From positions 8,237,501 through 8,301,500 of the forward strand of contig NC_083505.1 in NCBI RefSeq assembly GCF_032362555.1: DNA of 64,000 nt, in the 5' to 3' direction. Below, piece after piece: positions 61,401-64,000 of the stretch. Below the pieces are notes generated by a model. The model saw only the letters and a program-made list of their open reading frames with translations. It ran no database searches and had not been told where the DNA came from. This DNA is from Amyelois transitella (lineage: Eukaryota; Arthropoda; Insecta; Lepidoptera; Pyralidae). The number at the start of each line of letters is the position of its first letter. Positions within the stretch are counted from its first letter, which is position 1. Made by a program: the position numbers and the translations under genes.

Positions 61401-63859
61401 TGGATATAAGTAAAAGCCCGAATTACGTTTTGTTTTGTTTCGTCAAGGTTATAACTTAAAGAACCAACAGGGCTTGTATATTTCAAGAATGAACAATGAA
61501 TGCTACCATAAAGAATTCTCACATTATAAATAATATTCCGCTAATATTCTTGACATGTCTGCTTATTTTAAAGAGAGTTTACATAGGGCTTTTTTATTTG
61601 GCCAACTATATAATGTATTTCAATGAAGTTTAATGCTTTAATATTCTATTACAGGTGCTCATAGCGGAGTCACTTCACACGGTCGGAATGGCCTTACTTT
61701 TCTTTAAAATTCTTCCCGAATTGGACGTTGTAAAAGGGGCCATGATAACGAACTGTCTCTGCATCGTTCCTGCAATCCTGGGACTGTTGTCACGAAGCTC
61801 GAGGGATTCCAAACGATTTGTGAAAGTCATCGTGGATATGGCCGCCATAGTCGCTCAAGTCACCGGGTTCATTGTATGGCCGCTGTTGGAAAACAAACCT
61901 GTGCTGTGGTTGATGCCGATCGCTGCTCTGTGCATATCACTGGGCTGGTGGGAAAATTACGTGACCAGGCAAAGTCCCATTGGTAAGGATCACTTAAAAG
62001 TTGAAAACATAAAAATGAAGATAGTAAATAAGTTATCAATGGATTTTTAACTCTTACTACCTTATACTTATTTGTTAGTTGAGGCTATAATGTTATATTT
62101 ATTTAAATTCAGGTATAATAAAAAGTTTAGGAAGACTGAAGGAGGAGCTAGCGTTGACCCGGTACTACACGTACAGATTCATCTCCGTGTGGAAGATCGT
62201 ATTCTTTCTTATTTGCATTCTGTTCGCTCTCTGGATGGAGGGCGACGAGCCCGCCATGTTTTTCCAACTGTTCAACGCAGGGTTTAGTCCCCACAATATT
62301 GTGGTCGAAGAGGTAAATATATTATGTTGAGTTTAAATTTCACACACATTACTATCATTCTCTTTAAAATGAATGGATATTAATAGAAATAGCAGTCTTA
62401 TAATTCGTAACGATAGGTAATTAATATTCTTATCACAATTCTTATACCACGAAAGCACCGCAAGGTAAAAGTAAAATTGGCAAATGGTCAGCATAATATA
62501 GCAAGAATTCATTTTTTATATGCACTTACTAATAGGGTACAAGGTATCAGTATAATTAACTACTTAATGTAAAAAACTCGAGCCGAGCTCGAACTTTTGT
62601 AGAGTAACAAGTGAGAAAATACATACATAATTTAAACTAAAGAGGGACTTACGTTTGTTATTAAATTTGTGTAATTAAATAAAGTACTATTGTTGTTTTA
62701 ATTCCTATTTTCAGGTTCAAATTCAGTTAGGAGGCACGGTCATACCGGACTTGGTCAATGCTACTCTGACTGGAGATTCGGTGGAAGTTCCAGCTGTGCA
62801 CAAATCTGCTTTTTACGTTCTTCTTATCCAAGTTTTCGCAGCATATTTCTGCTACATATTCGGAAAATTCGCGTGCAAAATCCTAATTCAGGGATTCAGT
62901 TACGCGTTCCCGATAAATTTGGTGATTCCTTTGGTGGTTAACATGTTGATCGCAGCCTGCGGATTGAGGAATGGAGATACGTGTTTCTTCCACGGAACTA
63001 TTCCTGATTATCTTTTCTTTGAAAGTCCTCCAGGTATGAATATTTTGTAGCGTTCTAAAATTTTATAGCTATTTTAAGAGTATTATGTATGCCCTTTATG
63101 TCCTTATCATCGGGCCTGCGGACCGCACGGAACGGCGAGCACAAAAAAAAAACATTTTAGAGCTATAAGTCATTTTTAAATATATTTTACAGTTTTTACT
63201 CTCAGCGATTTTATTTCCCGTCAAATGGCTTGGGTGTGGTTACTATGGCTGCTGTCCCAGACATGGATCACGATACACATTTGGACACCTAAGGCTGAAC
63301 GTTTGGCTTCAACTGAAAAGTTATTCGTGATTCCAATGTACAATGGGCTTTTGATAGACCAAAGCATGGCGATGAACAGGAAAAGAGACGACCACAAAGA
63401 TGTTAAGACAGAGGTAAGGCTGAAGAACGTTTTTTATTAACTTATAAATGTTGACTTTTGAAGTTAAAAATTAGTGTGGCAAGACCGCAGTTCTCAATAA
63501 AATTGCGCACTGATACTCACTGTTCTTCCAAAAATATTATTTGATGATCAAACTCGTTTACCAAAAAATACACTAATTATTGTAATTGCAGGATTTGGCA
63601 GAAATTGAGAAAGAAAAAGGTGACGAATATTACGAAACGATTTCGGTTCACACAGATAACACTGGTTCTTCTCCTAAAACGGTGAAGTCATCAGATTCAA
63701 TAACGAGGATCTACGCTTGCGCCACTATGTGGCACGAGACTAAAGACGAGATGATGGAGTTCTTGAAGTCTATCCTCAGGCTGGATGAAGATCAGTGCGC
63801 TCGTAGAGTGGCTCAGAAATATCTCCGTGTGGTAGATCCTGATTATTATGAATTTGAAA
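52439..63859 (+). CDS. CHS-A: Chitin synthase A (CHS-A / CHS1, cuticle type), 5' part
   Basis: Exons seen: first coding exon 2a 52439-52530, then 60699-60943, 61178-61344, 61655-61982, 62113-62312, 62715-63033, 63193-63413 and 63592-63859, continuing past the window. The first 31 residues include [18 protein letters not shown], the N-terminus characteristic of lepidopteran [24 protein letters not shown] follows. CHS-A makes chitin for epidermal cuticle and trachea. The visible part covers the N-terminal membrane region up to the start of the catalytic domain ([11 protein letters not shown]). Exon lengths match CHS-B: 245/245, 167/167, 328/334, 200/200, 319/316 and 221/221. The last visible exon (268 bp) is undivided, whereas CHS-B has an intron inside the same region. 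The alternative first exon 2b is at 58643-58761. Mutually exclusive exons 20a/20b, if present, lie outside the window. Confidence 0.95.
52765..52830 (+). repeat. Short fragment of the common lepidopteran repeat
   Basis: Ends in 'aaatattagtaggata' after 'gagtaacacacacaaacaga', matching the right end of the 27671 element. Confidence 0.5.
54876..54911. repeat. Perfect hairpin, 13-bp arms
   Basis: CAATTTACACACG and its exact reverse complement with a 10-nt loop, in the CHS-A intron between exons 2a and 2b. Confidence 0.8.
55015..55255 (-). mobile_element. tRNA-derived SINE, copy 2
   Basis: Reverse complement of the 4513 element: the B box appears as GGATTCGAACC and the A-box region as CCGCTGCGCCACAAAGGC. 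The tail is TTTATT-type instead of poly(A). It lies in the CHS-A intron between exons 2a and 2b. Confidence 0.85.
55622..55703 (+). repeat. Exact 41-bp tandem duplication
   Basis: Copies 55622-55662 and 55663-55703 are identical (unit begins AATGAATTCTCTATTCC). Confidence 0.9.
56330..56520 (-). repeat. Two adjacent partial family-B repeats
   Basis: A short piece (56335-56385, 'tctctatcccttacgaggta') is followed by a longer one (56397-56520) beginning 'acatacatatggtcacgtct'. Both lack the head. Confidence 0.65.
58643..58761 (+). CDS. CHS-A: CHS-A alternative first coding exon 2b
   Basis: 119 bp coding for 39 residues plus two bases, starting [20 protein letters not shown] and rich in Tyr, Asn and acidic residues. 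It ends AG/GTAAAA in phase 2, exactly the phase of exon 2a, so it can join the common exon at 60699 (split codon AG|C) without shifting frame. The peptide is unlike exon 2a. Bombyx CHSA is known to have alternative N-terminal exons 2a and 2b from separate promoters, 2b being a lepidopteran feature needed in pupal wing development. Position and phase match that arrangement. A very short upstream ORF (ATG near 58604) precedes it. The start ATG context is gatATGAGT. Confidence 0.8.
59235..59332 (+). repeat. Family-B repeat, tail part
   Basis: Contains 'taactatttgaatctcaatg', 'tttaagaatgttggctcagt' and 'cgtaagggatatactcgta'. Directly abuts the large inverted repeat at 59333. Confidence 0.65.
59333..59453. 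repeat. Perfect inverted repeat, 58-bp arms, 5-nt spacer
   Basis: Arms 59333-59390 and 59396-59453 are exact reverse complements around ACGTC. It lies in the CHS-A intron between exon 2b and the common exon. Confidence 0.95.
60346..60586 (-). mobile_element. tRNA-derived SINE, copy 3
   Basis: Same structure and orientation as the 55015 copy, including the 'ctccggtgtcacagacaagc' and 'ctgcgccacagaggccgt' head. It lies 112 bp before the common CHS-A exon at 60699. Confidence 0.85.
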
Positions 63860-64000
63860 GTAAGTAGTTTTTGTATTTGTTGGAAGCTTCAGTATACCTT
63901 TTATTTACTGAAAATTTAATGTCAAATACAAAAGTATTTAAATCTCACTTATGTTCGTTTAAATTGCATTTAAACAAATATTCTTGGAAGCTAGAAAAAC

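Overview
The window is nuclear DNA from a moth or butterfly (Lepidoptera), most likely a noctuid-like moth. Genes are intron-rich with short GT-AG exons in AT-rich sequence. The coding content includes a lepidopteran-type defensin and the insect CHS-B/CHS-A chitin synthase pair. The same interspersed repeats, several ending in CATA/GTAT microsatellite tails, recur throughout. I rebuilt gene models by joining exons whose phases match and whose peptides continue a recognisable family; every complete model closes in frame.

Layout. (1) 1-990: 3' end of a gene resembling cilia protein CFAP47 (+). (2) 3156-8193: an aromatic amino acid decarboxylase family enzyme (+). It carries the Phe79/Tyr80/Asn192 set of 3,4-dihydroxyphenylacetaldehyde synthase (DHPAAS, amd-type) rather than dopa decarboxylase. 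(3) 9462-10641: a two-exon insect defensin (-). (4) 11241-13041: NELF-E, a transcription pausing factor (-), divergent from (5) NFS1, mitochondrial cysteine desulfurase (13517-17829, +). (6) 18847-20047: a Rab-family GTPase with Met at the usual catalytic Gln (-), divergent from (7) MPND, a RAMA plus JAMM/MPN protein (21135-26516, +). (8) 26517-30876: a repeat-rich spacer holding a 1.34-kb pogo-like DNA element. (9) 30877-45438: complete chitin synthase B (gut peritrophic matrix type), 23 coding exons, 1535 aa. (10) About 46.0 kb to the window end: the 5' two-fifths of chitin synthase A (cuticle type). It has a long untranslated leader region and two alternative first coding exons, 2a and 2b, which splice in the same phase to a shared exon.

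The two chitin synthases are head-to-tail tandem duplicates: exon lengths and phases match almost one to one through the N-terminal half. Enzymes for cuticle and gut chitin (CHS-A, CHS-B) and for cuticle or catecholamine chemistry (DHPAAS) lie on one segment beside housekeeping genes. There is no sign of an operon-like unit.

The points most worth a second look are: the 2a/2b first-exon switch of CHS-A and its multi-promoter leader; a decayed duplicate of CHS-B exon 7; a strikingly GC-rich penultimate CHS-B exon; a perfect 58-bp inverted repeat in a CHS-A intron; clustered perfect hairpins in the DHPAAS introns; the Gln-to-Met Rab; and a pogo-like element reduced to its DNA-binding domain.
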